Of a stretch of 64,000 nt of DNA, positions 27,947 through 40,503 are shown one piece after another. The translations under genes were made by a program, and so were the position numbers. The stretch spans positions 1-64,000 of the forward strand of contig CASEBB010000001.1 of the NCBI GenBank assembly GCA_949286015.1. Direction: 5' to 3'. Position 1 is the first letter of the stretch. The number at the start of each line of letters is the position of its first letter. The stretch is from an uncultured Succinivibrionaceae bacterium (GTDB taxonomy: Bacteria > Pseudomonadota > Gammaproteobacteria > Enterobacterales > Succinivibrionaceae). The notes beneath the pieces were generated by a model. It saw only the letters and a program-made list of their open reading frames with translations, did no database searches and was not told the DNA's origin.

Positions 27947-28651
27947 TTACTTGTTCTCTGGCTTGAGCGTGACTAAACCAAAGTTCTGGAACATGAGGGA
28001 GATGTAGTCACGCTTGAGCATTGGGCTCTGATTTCCGGACTTGCTCTTGGCCTCAGCAGGGGCGGTAGCCTCTTGCTTCGGCAGCGCTACTTGCTGCAGG
28101 TCGGCCACAAAGTGAGTGTCCTCGAGCGTTTTGAGGCAAGCCTCCAGTGCTTCGTTACTCATACGCAAGAGCATCTTATGCAAGCCCTCGTAAGATGGGG
28201 CACGGGCTTTGGTGGGGTCAGCTTTGTCGACAGGTAAGTTGGGGAGTGCCGCGTGGATGAAGGTAGCGATCTCCTGCCAGATTTTAATAGCAGTGCGATA
28301 AGAGCTGGCACCGCAAGCGACACAGAGGGTAAAGGCGACAAAGAGCTCGATGATAGGGTAAGCGTGCTTGCGGTGAAAGCGGATGGTTACCCACTCTACG
28401 TCCAGCTCATAGAGTCTTTGGGTAAGAGCGGTGGTCTTTGCTACAGAGGTGGTAAAGTCCTGCGTAAGCGCTTGTTTGGCTCTGTCAGCGGCGTCTTGAC
28501 GCTCTTTGATGCGGCTCATGATAATGCTCTGTGGTTGCTGCGCTTGAGCGTGGGCTGGGGCAGCATTGTGCGGCGCGGGGCTGTTGTGGCTTGGCGTGGG
28601 CATGGCAAGGATCTTTGTGGACTCAGCGGAAAAGCTGTGGTGAGGTCTCAT
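27947..28651 (-). CDS. Protein with ISAs1-type transposase-associated N-domain, no DDE domain
   Basis: 234 residues at most; the start is uncertain, as none of the Met codons at residues 1, 17 or 45 has a strong ribosome binding site. Residues ~95-175 (RKHAYPIIELFVAFTLCVACGASSY, then APSYEGLHKMLLRMS) resemble the domain that precedes the DDE catalytic domain in ISAs1/H-repeat transposases. The DDE domain is missing, and the C-terminus is a short unrelated tail. It may be a decayed insertion sequence or a domesticated domain. No terminal inverted repeats are seen. Confidence 0.55.
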   Translation of the reverse strand: MRPHHSFSAESTKILAMPTPSHNSPAPHNAAPAHAQAQQPQSIIMSRIKERQDAADRAKQALTQDFTTSVAKTTALTQRLYELDVEWVTIRFHRKHAYPIIELFVAFTLCVACGASSYRTAIKIWQEIATFIHAALPNLPVDKADPTKARAPSYEGLHKMLLRMSNEALEACLKTLEDTHFVADLQQVALPKQEATAPAEAKSKSGNQSPMLKRDYISLMFQNFGLVTLKPENK

Positions 28652-28794
28652 TTGGTGCTTAGACCTGCTGTAGAGATGTGGAGATGTGGAGATGGTGAGA
28701 GGAGGAATGGGAGTGTCACCGCATGCAGCTTAGTAAGGGACGCGGCTTATGGTGATTGCTCGCAGTGAGGAGCGCTCTTTTATCTCAGCTCAGC

Positions 28795-29397
28795 TTAAGC
28801 TTGGGCCTTTGGCACCAGTAAGGCTTCTAAGCCACGGATAAAGATGTGAATAATGGTGGTGTGTACTTCCTGAATGCGGTCGGCATAGCCCATGTGTGGC
28901 ACCACAATTGGCACATCGCAGAGGTTGTCGTGCTTTAACTTACCGCCATCCTTGCCTAAGAGGCAGATAGTCTTCATGCCCTTGTCTTTACTGGCACGGC
29001 AGGCTTCGATGATATTGCGAGAATTACCCGAGGTGGAGATGCCTAAGAAGACATCGCCCTTGGCGCCTACGCCCTCGATAAAGCGCGAGAAGATGTAATC
29101 AAAGCCGTAGTCATTGCCGACGCAGGTGAGGTGGCTCGGATCGCAGATGGCAATGGCGGCTAAGGCGGGGCGGTCATCACGGTAGCGGCCGGAGAGCTCT
29201 TCGGCAAAGTGGAGGGCGTCGCACATGCTGCCGCCGTTACCGGCACTAATGACTTTGCCACCGGCGCGCATGCTGTCTGCCATGATGGCGATGGCTTCTT
29301 CGATAAGTTCTTTGGTGCGTGGTGCGGCGATAAAGGCATCAAAGGTCTGACGGGACTCTTGCAAGTCGGCCATTACATCAAAAGGAAGCAGGGCCAT
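28795..29397 (-). CDS. gmhA: Phosphoheptose isomerase
   Basis: 200 residues (E. coli 192). Converts sedoheptulose 7-phosphate to D-glycero-D-manno-heptose 7-phosphate, the first step of heptose synthesis for the LPS inner core. SIS-fold motifs are clear: GGKVISAGNGGSMCDALHF, CVGNDYGFDYIFSR, GISTSGNSRNIIEA and YADRIQEVHTTIIHIFI, with the catalytic Glu and His. ATG at 29397 follows AAGGAG. In E. coli gmhA lies in the same chromosomal area as dnaQ, rnhA and mltD. Confidence 0.97.
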   Translation of the reverse strand: MALLPFDVMADLQESRQTFDAFIAAPRTKELIEEAIAIMADSMRAGGKVISAGNGGSMCDALHFAEELSGRYRDDRPALAAIAICDPSHLTCVGNDYGFDYIFSRFIEGVGAKGDVFLGISTSGNSRNIIEACRASKDKGMKTICLLGKDGGKLKHDNLCDVPIVVPHMGYADRIQEVHTTIIHIFIRGLEALLVPKAQA

Positions 29398-29563
29398 GGA
29401 GACTCCTTAAGCTGAGTGAGAACAGATGGGGGAGTGGTTGGGGAGTGGTTGGGGAATGGTTTGGTGTGGTGGCAGTGGCAGCAAGTGCGTGCTGAGAAAG
29501 CTGCGGGTAGGCCAAAAGACAAGGTTTTGAGGTGATCAAAGTGCGGGAGATGCGTGCGTCCGC

Positions 29564-30499
29564 TTACTCCTGTTTATTGCGGCCTAAGACGCGATCTTCC
29601 CACACCTGATGGGCATGCTTGTGCTCATCTAAGGTGAGGTCTAAAGCAGCACACTCCTCACGGTTTAATAAGCGGTAGCTCTGCTCAAAGAGCTGCGCTT
29701 GCAGGCGCTTTTTAAAGTCGCCCTTACTTTCTTCAGGGCCCTTTTGCAGCATCGGGAAGTAGAAGTTTGCGCCCCACATGCTGCCCGCAAAAGGCTGGTC
29801 ATTTTCGCTGCCAATCTGCTGCGTCTGGCCTAAAGCCACCATGTTATACACATGCTCGGCATGGCGCTCCGGCTCCACGCGCATCAGCGGTAAGCACATG
29901 CTTGGCTGTCTCTGCCAGCGACGGGTCTCGGTGGTGGTAGTGTCAACCTTAAGATCAAAGTCGCGCTGGCCACCGGTCATGGCCAGATAGACTTCTGCGA
30001 GTAAGCGCGCGTCGAGCAAAGCGCCGTGTTGCACACGATGCTTATTGTTGATACCAAAGATGTTACAGAGGTTATCGAGGTTAACTTGGTGGCCTGGGTG
30101 TAACTTTAAGGCTACGCCAATGGTATCCGTGACCTTGGCCATGTCTGCGACATGCTCATTAAGGCCCATGCGGTCAAATTCCATGTCGAGGAAGGAGACG
30201 TCGAACTTGGCATTGTGGATGAGCAGCTCGCTGCCACGGATAAAGTCGATAAATTCAGCGGCGATTTGCGGGAAGGTTGGGCAGTCACGCAGTTGTGCCC
30301 ATGTCATACCGTGCACACGGGTCGCTTCTTCGTCGATTTCGCGCTGTGGGTTGAGGTAGATATGCAGTTCGCGTGAGGTGATTTTGCGGTCGATGATTTC
30401 CACGCAGCCGATTTCGATGATGCGGTGGTCGCCAGGGGTACCATCATCAGTTTTACCGGTGGTTTCGGTGTCCAGAGCAATTTGACGCAGACTAGGCAT
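29564..30499 (-). CDS. dnaQ: DNA polymerase III epsilon subunit (proofreading exonuclease)
   Basis: 311 residues (E. coli 243). 3'-5' exonuclease of the replicative polymerase. DEDDh motifs: Exo I ALDTETTG with Asp10 and Glu12, Exo II HNAKFDVSFLD, Exo III HGALLDARLLAEVYLAMTGGQ. The ~120 residues after the catalytic domain, which contact the alpha subunit in E. coli, are longer than usual and diverged. The ATG at 30499 has GAGGG upstream; a start five codons earlier is less likely. Divergent from rnhA, a conserved arrangement. Confidence 0.96.
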   Translation of the reverse strand: MPSLRQIALDTETTGKTDDGTPGDHRIIEIGCVEIIDRKITSRELHIYLNPQREIDEEATRVHGMTWAQLRDCPTFPQIAAEFIDFIRGSELLIHNAKFDVSFLDMEFDRMGLNEHVADMAKVTDTIGVALKLHPGHQVNLDNLCNIFGINNKHRVQHGALLDARLLAEVYLAMTGGQRDFDLKVDTTTTETRRWQRQPSMCLPLMRVEPERHAEHVYNMVALGQTQQIGSENDQPFAGSMWGANFYFPMLQKGPEESKGDFKKRLQAQLFEQSYRLLNREECAALDLTLDEHKHAHQVWEDRVLGRNKQE

Positions 30500-31339
30500 G
30501 GGGGCCGCCCTCACAAAAGAAAAGTCTGGGGAGAATTTTACCGCATTCTGGCTCTACTAAGAGTTTGGTGGCGACCACAACGTAGCCACACACCAAAAGG
30601 AGTGATAGAGGAGTGAGCACACATGGTCATACTCTCGCTGGAGCACCGTGCGCGTCAGAGCAGTAACAGCAGCTACTTTAAAGGTTCCAGACTCTGCACA
30701 GTCTCGTCGCAGCGGAGCATAGCATTAAGGCAGTACTCACCCTGTACCTGTGTGTGCAGCCCAGAAATAGGCTGTTTTCGCCAGCAAAAGCCTCTCGCTA
30801 CGCCCGCATAGAGGTCACGTGGGACAGCATGTTACAGGCACAGAGTGCAGCTCCGTGCACTTTGCCTGTTTTGCGATAAATAAGCGCTTTGTGCTGGCAC
30901 CAACGCTTGTTACGGGATACAAATGATCGGGTAGTGATAGATAGTCGCAACATACAAGTATGTTCATGCGTATATGGCTTATATAAGCTGTTTATCGTGG
31001 GCTTGTATGACAACTACCCTGCTTTTTTCTGTTTTGGCAGTGGCCTTTTTGCTATAATAGATCCTGTCAAAAGGGGGGGATTTAGCCCTCTACCGGCCCG
31101 CACGGTGAGTACGATTTTTTGTTCAGTGAGACAGCCGCACCCAGCGGGGTACAGACTGCGCTTAGCGCAGTGTGACAGGGTGGAGTCATAAGGGGCCAGC
31201 GTCAGCTGGTCTGCATGCTGCGGCAGTAATGCTGTGGCTCTGCGGTCAAAGCCAACCAGCTTTTAGGGTAATACGCGCAAGCGTGATGCTCTGAGCCGTT
31301 TTCCGCAAGGATAAGCAGACTCGCAAAGGAGGGAAGGCG
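30500..31339. other. Divergent dnaQ/rnhA control region
   Basis: 840 bases without a gene, far longer than the overlapping-promoter region of E. coli. It contains a GATAAATAAGC motif (30875-30885), a strong rnhA-side promoter (31050-31058) and a leader with several hairpins. Confidence 0.6.
31050..31058 (+). promoter_or_regulatory. Extended -10 promoter upstream of rnhA
   Basis: TGCTATAAT is a perfect extended -10 element. The -35 region is weak, as expected for this class. It implies a leader of about 275 bases before rnhA. The leader has a 7-bp hairpin (ACTGCGC 31156-31162, GCGCAGT 31166-31172) and two GCAA-loop hairpins (31273-31284, 31302-31311). Confidence 0.65.
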
Positions 31340-31804
31340 ATGAAAGAAGTGCAGATCTTTACTGATGGCTCTTGCTTGCGCAATCCAGGTCCTGGCGGTT
31401 ATGCCGCTATACTGAAATATCAGGAGCATGAACTGGAGTTAAGCCAAGGCTATAGCATGACGACCAACAACCGCATGGAACTCATGGCAGTGATTGCGGC
31501 CTTAAGTCGTTTGACTGAGCCTTGTGCCGTCACCTTGACGAGCGACAGCATGTACGTCAAGAACGGTATTAACTCTTGGATTCATACGTGGAAAAGCAAC
31601 GGTTGGTTAACAGCTACCAAGCAGCCAGTGAAAAATGAAGACCTGTGGCGCTTACTAGATTTACTCTGTGCGCGTCATCAGATCAACTGGCGCTGGGTCA
31701 AAGGGCACTCTGGACACGCAGAGAATGAGCGCTGCGATACCTTAGCGCGCAACGCGGCCCAAGGCCTAAGCGGTGAGCTGCTTCCGCAAGATAATCGGTG
31801 GTAA
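31340..31804 (+). CDS. rnhA: Ribonuclease HI
   Basis: 154 residues, same length class as E. coli (155). Degrades RNA in RNA-DNA hybrids, removing R-loops and primer remnants. Catalytic residues Asp9 ([14 protein letters not shown]), Glu47 (NNRMELMA), Asp69 (LTSDSMYV) and Asp133 are present, as is His123 (VKGHSGH). Good GGAGGG ahead of the ATG. Divergent from dnaQ. Confidence 0.97.
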   Translation: MKEVQIFTDGSCLRNPGPGGYAAILKYQEHELELSQGYSMTTNNRMELMAVIAALSRLTEPCAVTLTSDSMYVKNGINSWIHTWKSNGWLTATKQPVKNEDLWRLLDLLCARHQINWRWVKGHSGHAENERCDTLARNAAQGLSGELLPQDNRW

Positions 31805-32681
31805 GTGCGTACAAGCAAGAAGACGACGCACGATGCCCTGTGTATTGTCCCGTAGGTAGTACAGACAAGTGAACCCTATACTTGTCGCTACGGTGATCCT
31901 TCCCCTAACTACTGCCAAAGGTGCAGAGCTTACAAAGAAAAGAGCTGTCCTCTGGCAACATCTCGCGCATGAGGCGCGTTTTCTCTCCTAAATGCCGCGC
32001 AGCAAGGATGTGCGCGGGACTACCGCTAGGCTTTTTGGGGTAAACAACACAAACCTAAGGCACAAACGCGGTAGTGGCTGGGCTTTGGTATTGGCTGTCG
32101 CAAGCTTTACGTGTGGCAACGAGGGGCTTAAGACATTCCTTAGACAGGGCACGGCCAAAAAAGTTTCGTCGGCATTTGGCTTTGAGCGTTTTTGTGCACC
32201 ACGGCCTTACATAAGCCCTTAGTGCTTATGAAGGCAGCAGTCCGCAAGGACTTAAAAGCGCCAGTGAACGCCAAAGTACATCCTGACGGTGGAGACGCTG
32301 CACCAAGACTCCGTAAGACGGTAAGACCCAGCAAAAGCTACTCTCTGGGGTAACCCAAGGAAGCTTAAGCTAGGAAGCCCGTCAGAGCGCGTAAGCGCTT
32401 GCCTCACAGCAGAAGCTGTTGGGGTAGGGGGTTTTTGGTTTTTTCCTTTGCTGCAAACGATTACGAAAGCACGCAACTCTGGCGCTAACTCTTGCTGTAA
32501 GAGCGCAGAGAAAAGGACTGGCAGCGTAAGCACATCTCCTCTGAAGTAGGTACTCCCATACATAGCCTACATCCCAGCCACCAAAAAACAGTTGGTGGTG
32601 CAAGCATCTTTCACCTGAGGGTGGGTGCTGGGCAGGGCAGGTGCTGCGATTGATTGCTGGCCGCAGGCCGTTTGTTGTGGA
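31805..32681. other. Gene-free stretch with candidate structured RNA
   Basis: No credible protein gene in 877 bases. The segment 32230-32450 holds several GNRA-loop hairpins and is listed separately. Confidence 0.5.
32230..32450 (+). ncRNA. Candidate structured RNA (unidentified)
   Basis: Several hairpins with GNRA-type loops lie close together: AGTCC-GCAA-GGACT (32239-32252), TGGG-GTAA-CCCA (32346-32357) and AGCGC-GTAA-GCGCT (32386-32399). A 7-bp stem (32283-32289 with 32379-32385) encloses about 90 bases. A final hairpin (32406-32419) is followed by a T-rich tract (32431-32444), which could terminate transcription. It lacks the conserved sequences of RNase P, tmRNA, SRP and 6S RNA as I know them. 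The strand is inferred from the T tract. Confidence 0.35.
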
Positions 32682-33839
32682 ATGATTAAGAGAACATTTG
32701 TAGTTTTTCTCAGTACTTTACTGCTGGTGTTAGGTCTGGTTGGTTGCTCCAGTGAAAACGCGGGGCAGAAGCTGGCGCTGTCCTCGACGGTAACAGCGGC
32801 TACGGACGCACAAGAGGGTACTGAGGACAGCGAGCAGCAGGTTGATACGTTGACCTCTGCGCAAGCTGCCGCAACCACAGAGAGCTCAGAGACCACTGCC
32901 CAGAATACCGCTGCTGTTGACGGCATGAGTGGCGCTGCTGCCCTTAACCCAGAGGCACAGGCTCGTCCACAGAAGCTTAAGGAGTATGGCTCCTTATGGC
33001 AGAGCGACTTGTTTGCTGACAGTCGTTTCCAGCTCAACATTAAGCTGACCCCTTCGGAAAAGAAGGAGGCCAAGATCTTAGCGCGTTCCTTTGAGAGTCA
33101 TATGGAGCGTGCCAAGCCATTTATGCACTACCTGCTCACGGAACTTAAGGCACGCAATCTCCCAGTGGAGTTAGCAGCTATTCCTTTGGTGGAAAGTGGC
33201 TTTGACTTACGTGCGCGTTCGCATGCTGGTGCTCATGGCCCATGGCAGTTTACCCGTCAGACGGGTAAGAGCTTTGGCTTAGAGGTGAGCGCCAACTACG
33301 ACGAGTTCTATGACTTTGTCGCCTCGACGCAAGCTTCGCTTGACTACTTAACCCACCTGCACAAGGAGCTGAAGCGCTGGGACTTTGCCTTGATTGCTTA
33401 CAACCAAGGTGAGTTTGGTGTAAAGCGTGTGATTCGTCGCGCTAAGGCCGCTGGTATTACGGACTTAAATGTCGACAAGTTAAGCTTTTCTCGCATGGGC
33501 CGCCTGTACTTAAAGCGCGTGCGTGCTTATGCTGACATCATGCATCACCCAGAGAAGTATGGTGTGGAGTACCCTGAGGTTGAAGACCGTGAGGTCTTTA
33601 AGCAGGTACAGGTTGCTGGTCGCGTGAACTCGATGAAGAAGGTCGCGGAGCTGTCAGGTGCTGACTTAAAGCTGTTAAAGACCTTAAATGCGGGCTACTT
33701 AAGCGACAGACTGGTAAGCAAGAAGCAGCGTAGCATCTTAGTGCCAGTGGAGAATGTGGCGGCTTTGGAAAAGGCCTTAGGCATTAGACCAGAGGTGCCA
33801 TTTAGTGGCGAGGGCGTGGCGGCATTAGCTACGCGCTAA
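32682..33839 (+). CDS. mltD: Membrane-bound lytic murein transglycosylase D-like lipoprotein
   Basis: 385 residues. Lipobox LVGC with Cys22, Ser at +2, so probably outer-membrane anchored. Residues ~25-95 are a Thr/Ala/Glu-rich linker. The SLT domain has the catalytic Glu in PLVESGFDLRARSHAGAHGPWQF and AYNQGEFGVKRVI. It cleaves peptidoglycan glycan strands with 1,6-anhydro formation. E. coli MltD ends in LysM repeats; this one stops soon after the domain with no recognisable LysM. Lies near dnaQ/rnhA, as in E. coli; gloB is absent. The ATG at 32682 starts right before the signal sequence. Confidence 0.93.
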   Translation: MIKRTFVVFLSTLLLVLGLVGCSSENAGQKLALSSTVTAATDAQEGTEDSEQQVDTLTSAQAAATTESSETTAQNTAAVDGMSGAAALNPEAQARPQKLKEYGSLWQSDLFADSRFQLNIKLTPSEKKEAKILARSFESHMERAKPFMHYLLTELKARNLPVELAAIPLVESGFDLRARSHAGAHGPWQFTRQTGKSFGLEVSANYDEFYDFVASTQASLDYLTHLHKELKRWDFALIAYNQGEFGVKRVIRRAKAAGITDLNVDKLSFSRMGRLYLKRVRAYADIMHHPEKYGVEYPEVEDREVFKQVQVAGRVNSMKKVAELSGADLKLLKTLNAGYLSDRLVSKKQRSILVPVENVAALEKALGIRPEVPFSGEGVAALATR

Positions 33840-34036
33840 AGCGCAAACCTCTAGGCACAAGAGAGCAGGAGGCAAGGCTTCCTGAGCTCAAGCTCTTGTA
33901 GATGACAAAAGCATTGCTGGGGCGGAGGCAACACCGCTTGAGCAGTGCTTTTGTTGTTTTTGGGCGGGACAAAGTGTACGCAGGTGCTGGAGGTGTGCGC
34001 TGGGCGCTGACTGGCCTCACGCCGGTGGGAACGGCT

Positions 34037-34042
34037 TATAAT
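34037..34042 (+). promoter_or_regulatory. Probable -10 box
   Basis: A TATAAT lies 31 bases before the ATG at 34073. The -35 is not clear. Confidence 0.45.
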
Positions 34043-34072
34043 GACCGTAAAGCTTTTTGCAGAGGAGGCGGT

Positions 34073-34471
34073 ATGTACAAGCGTGAATTTACCCCTGAGC
34101 GCATTGAGTCCTTACAGCCACAGGAGATCTTTGTCTTTGGCTCCAATTTAGGCGGCTATCATGGTGGTGGCGCGGCGGCCATTGCCATGCGTAAGTTTGG
34201 GGCTATCTGGGGGCAGGGCGTCGGTCTGCAAGGTCAGAGCTACGCTATTCCGACCATGCAGGGCGGTGTCGAGACCATTAAGCCTTACGTCGACGAGTTT
34301 ATCGCCTTTGCCACAGAGCATCCGGAGCTTAAGTTTTACGTGACGCGTATAGGCTGTGGCATTGCGGGCTTTAGGGATGAGGAGATTGCCCCGCTGTTTG
34401 CAGCGGCGCTGAAGCTGCCGCAGGTGATACTGCCAGAGAGCTTTGTGCGGCTGCTGGAGCAGGGGAAGTAA
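34073..34471 (+). CDS. Macro-like protein of the A1S_2505 type
   Basis: 132 residues. Sequence IFVFGSNLGGYHGGGAAAIAMRKFGAIWGQGVGLQGQSYAIPT and YVTRIGCGIAGFRDEEIAPLF match the small A1S_2505-like family, often annotated as a phage non-structural protein, with features of an ADP-ribose-binding macro-type fold. Biochemical role is not established. The start at 34073 follows AGAGGAGG; the longer frame upstream is non-coding. Stands alone between mltD and a LysR gene, with no other phage genes nearby. Confidence 0.82.
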   Translation: MYKREFTPERIESLQPQEIFVFGSNLGGYHGGGAAAIAMRKFGAIWGQGVGLQGQSYAIPTMQGGVETIKPYVDEFIAFATEHPELKFYVTRIGCGIAGFRDEEIAPLFAAALKLPQVILPESFVRLLEQGK

Positions 34472-34566
34472 GGCGGCAGAGGTGGGGTTCGCGCTCTGTC
34501 AGCAGCAGAGTAGCCTCAACGCGTATTTCCAAGAGCACTTTAGAGGCGCTTACCAGTAGGCTGTGG

Positions 34567-35640
34567 TTAGTAGATAAGCTTCTGGTGCGTGTAGCTGCTG
34601 CTCACACTGTCTGTAGTAGGCGGTGTAGGCGTGCTCTTAAAGTCTGCAGACGTAGTGTTGTCAGACTCCGTGACTGTAGCTGTAAGCGCCGAGAGCAGCT
34701 TGCTATCGAGCTTAAGCTGCTTGGTGCCAATATCTCTTAAGGCTGCACACAGCTCCTCAATAGCGATCTTTGGCTCAATGTTTTTGCGCACAAAGAGGCT
34801 CAGTGGACGACGCAGCGGCTGACCATTTTTGGTAAGCGTAAAGCGGTTGAGCTTAGTGTGCGTGGTATTGTCACCACGCATCAGACTGCGATCAAAGATT
34901 AAGGCCGCGCCTGTGCTCTGCGCTACCGCACGGCGGCCCTCACTGAGGCTACTCACCGCATGCATAGGGCAAGTAAAGCCCAGTAGCTGCGTCAGCTGCC
35001 GCCGCTCCTCATTAAACTGGCTAACCTCAGTGATAATGTAGATCTCAAGCTGCCGCTCATTGATGGTGGCTACGTCCAGCTTGCGCTTGTTTTTACCCTT
35101 GTAGGGGACATCCAGAGCCCGTGGCAGCTCACATTGCAGCTTTGGGGAAAAGAGCGCAAATTTGCCTAAGGTCTCGCTCTCGCCTAAGCGCGTGCTGTCA
35201 GAGATAAAGGCGTTTATGATGCCGTTACTAAAGTTCTCGTAGAGCTCGTCAGGCGTGCCGTAGGCAAAGCTAACCTCACAGCCCGCTGAGTAGAAAATGA
35301 TGCGCTTCAGGGCCTCATTCAGGGCCTCGGTCTTGTCCATAGAGGAGAGCAGGCCTAAGCGCAGATTGAAGTTTTGGTTGTGGTGTACCCGCTGCACATG
35401 GGCAAAGAGATCATCAATTTGCAGGAGCAGGGGCTTGATACGGTGGTATAAGAGGGTACCGGCGGGAGTAAGGGTAAAGGAGCGGCCTTGGCGGGCAAAG
35501 ATCTTGATCTCGAGGGCTTGCTCCAGATTTTTCATTTGCTGGGAGAGCGCAGACTGAGAGATAAAGCATTGCTCAGCAGCCGTGGTAAAGCTGTGTTTAT
35601 CAGCTATGGTCACAAAGTTCTGGAGATGCTTTAATTCCAT
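34567..35640 (-). CDS. LysR-family transcriptional regulator
   Basis: 357 residues. N-terminal winged helix-turn-helix MELKHLQNFVTIADKHSFTTAAEQCFISQSALSQQMKNLEQALEIKIFARQGRSFTLTPAG is typical LysR. The effector-binding domain (90-300) is diverged, and the C-terminal ~45 residues are a Thr/Ser-rich tail not usual for the family. The start at 35640 matches the family; the ribosome binding site is weak. Its target is unknown: the gene lies downstream of ligA on the same strand, so there is no divergently transcribed partner to suggest one. Confidence 0.93.
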   Translation of the reverse strand: MELKHLQNFVTIADKHSFTTAAEQCFISQSALSQQMKNLEQALEIKIFARQGRSFTLTPAGTLLYHRIKPLLLQIDDLFAHVQRVHHNQNFNLRLGLLSSMDKTEALNEALKRIIFYSAGCEVSFAYGTPDELYENFSNGIINAFISDSTRLGESETLGKFALFSPKLQCELPRALDVPYKGKNKRKLDVATINERQLEIYIITEVSQFNEERRQLTQLLGFTCPMHAVSSLSEGRRAVAQSTGAALIFDRSLMRGDNTTHTKLNRFTLTKNGQPLRRPLSLFVRKNIEPKIAIEELCAALRDIGTKQLKLDSKLLSALTATVTESDNTTSADFKSTPTPPTTDSVSSSYTHQKLIY

Positions 35641-35840
35641 AGACAATCTGCGCGGCGGCACCATGTATTTGTAGTCGTTTTGGTGGCAGCCGCACAGCCT
35701 CTGCTGCTGTGCTCTAAGAGCAAATGGGACATGGCGCTGCGCACTGGTCTTAAGGCCATGGCAAGGGCAGTAAGCTCAAGGCAGGTGTGGGTGGAGAGTG
35801 GTGATTTAGTGCCAGCGGCGCTATGCCCTTAGATTAGCAG

Positions 35841-38950
<3,110 letters not shown>

Positions 38951-39922
38951 TTACTGCTGGCCTGCTGGGATGTTATCGTAGTTTTGCAGCTCTAAAGCCA
39001 GAGCGTTGAGCTCCTCGGCGCCAATTATGCGGCGCTGCTGATCCTCCATATGACCACCCAGCTGCTTAATAAAGATCTCGGTGGCCATACGCAGGGCATT
39101 GAAGTAGGCAAAGGCCTTACCCCGCTCTGGCAGCGTCATGTACAGAGCAATAGCCGAGGTCTGGTAGCCATGCATGTTCTCAGGGAAGTAGAACGGTGGC
39201 TCCATGGAGCAGATGCGGAAGACCTCGTTGGTCTTTTCACGGGCGTTTTCGTAGACGAAGTAGATCTTGAGGTTGTCCTTGATGAAGCCCTGAATAAAGC
39301 CGTAGTGGTTGCACAGCTCCTCAATATCCTCACCTAAGTAAGGCTTGTCCTTATCGGCGGCAATGATGATCTCATAGACCTCACGGTGGGACATGCTAGC
39401 AGCGCTGCTTGCCGCAGCGTTAGCCTCATTGCTATAAGCATCAGCACTAAGCTTAGTAGTGTCAGACGGCGTTGCCACTGTAGTTGGGGCGGCTTGGCCT
39501 GCCATAGCGGCTGCAGGAGTGGCGGCGGTAGTGGCGTGCGCTGGTGCATTACCCGCATCATGACGTAAGCCATGAGTTTGGGGGTTAACGCTAATCGAGG
39601 CGTTATTGCTTAAGTCAGCAAAGCCATCATCAAAGTCATGAGGCAGCGTGGCGCGCGCATGGCGAGCACTTTTGGTCGCTGGAGCTGCTTCGCTCTCGGC
39701 TTGTTCTTCGGCGTGAGCGTGTGGGTTTAAGGAATCAGGGGTAACGATGCGCACCTTACCAATTTGATTAGAGCGAGAGAGCTCTTGGTCGCGCTGGTCG
39801 TTTTTCTTGAGACGGCGGTTTTGCGGCTTATTGGAAAACCAGAGTCCATGGACGATAAAGACGAGGATGCAGATTGCACCAACGATCAGCACAATGGAAC
39901 TGGGATCGGAAAAAGAGGACAT
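38951..39922 (-). CDS. zipA: Cell division protein ZipA
   Basis: 323 residues (E. coli 328). N-terminal membrane anchor (SIVLIVGAICILVFIVHGLWF, ~8-28), basic stretch, long Ala/Thr/Pro-rich linker (~60-175), and the C-terminal FtsZ-binding domain (~185-320, VYEIIIAADKDKPYLGEDIEELC, then IFIKQLGGHMEDQQR). Tethers FtsZ to the inner membrane and helps recruit the divisome. Neighbours ligA and cysZ match E. coli. Ribosome binding site weak at the chosen start. Confidence 0.93.
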   Translation of the reverse strand: MSSFSDPSSIVLIVGAICILVFIVHGLWFSNKPQNRRLKKNDQRDQELSRSNQIGKVRIVTPDSLNPHAHAEEQAESEAAPATKSARHARATLPHDFDDGFADLSNNASISVNPQTHGLRHDAGNAPAHATTAATPAAAMAGQAAPTTVATPSDTTKLSADAYSNEANAAASSAASMSHREVYEIIIAADKDKPYLGEDIEELCNHYGFIQGFIKDNLKIYFVYENAREKTNEVFRICSMEPPFYFPENMHGYQTSAIALYMTLPERGKAFAYFNALRMATEIFIKQLGGHMEDQQRRIIGAEELNALALELQNYDNIPAGQQ

Positions 39923-40503
39923 GGCAGGTGATCTCAAAGGCCGCTGGTGCGGTCAGTTCTCTTTGCGGGTCTCTTGGCGTGTTTCTTGGCCTGTGCACAG
40001 AGCTTACAGGCAGTGCTGGGTGCGACCTTTGTGGGGAGAGCGTCAGACTAGGAGCTGCTGTGGCTTGTGCGTGGTGCTGAAGAGAAACAAAACAAGGACG
40101 AAACAGAAGCTTTGTGGGGTGGAACCGCAGCCGTGCTTAGAGCTAAAACTGTAAGCTTGCTGGTGGCGTCGACACCAAGGGCAGCTAAGACTTTTTGCAG
40201 GTCTCAGTTGATGGCGAAAATTATACTCAAAGCCCCCATAAAGTCGCAATTGAGCACGGTAAACATAAGCTCAGATGAATGGGGGAGAGGCAAGAGCGCA
40301 ATGCAGCACAAGTGGGGTATTTTTGGTTTTTGTCTGCAGGGGTTTGCGGTATGATGAGAGCTAGGTTTTGCTCTTTACTCCGTGCGCACTCGCATCCACC
40401 TGCGTCAGGGCACTTCCAGCGCCCACCAGCAAAAGGGCACTCCCAGCGCTGCGCAGCGTAAGGCGCGCCTTTCTTGTTTCACCCATCGCTCTTGGCCTTA
40501 AGC
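39923..40503. other. Divergent zipA/cysZ region
   Basis: No gene is seen. Two near-identical 16-base segments (AGGGCACTTCCAGCGC and AGGGCACTCCCAGCGC) lie at about 40407 and 40434, just before cysZ. Confidence 0.5.

Noticed and set aside
32230-32450. Structured segment as RNase P, SRP or 6S RNA
   Set aside because: The conserved core sequences of these RNAs are absent, so it is left unidentified.
34073-34471. Prophage remnant inferred from the A1S_2505-type gene
   Set aside because: No integrase, structural or lysis genes and no attachment repeats nearby.
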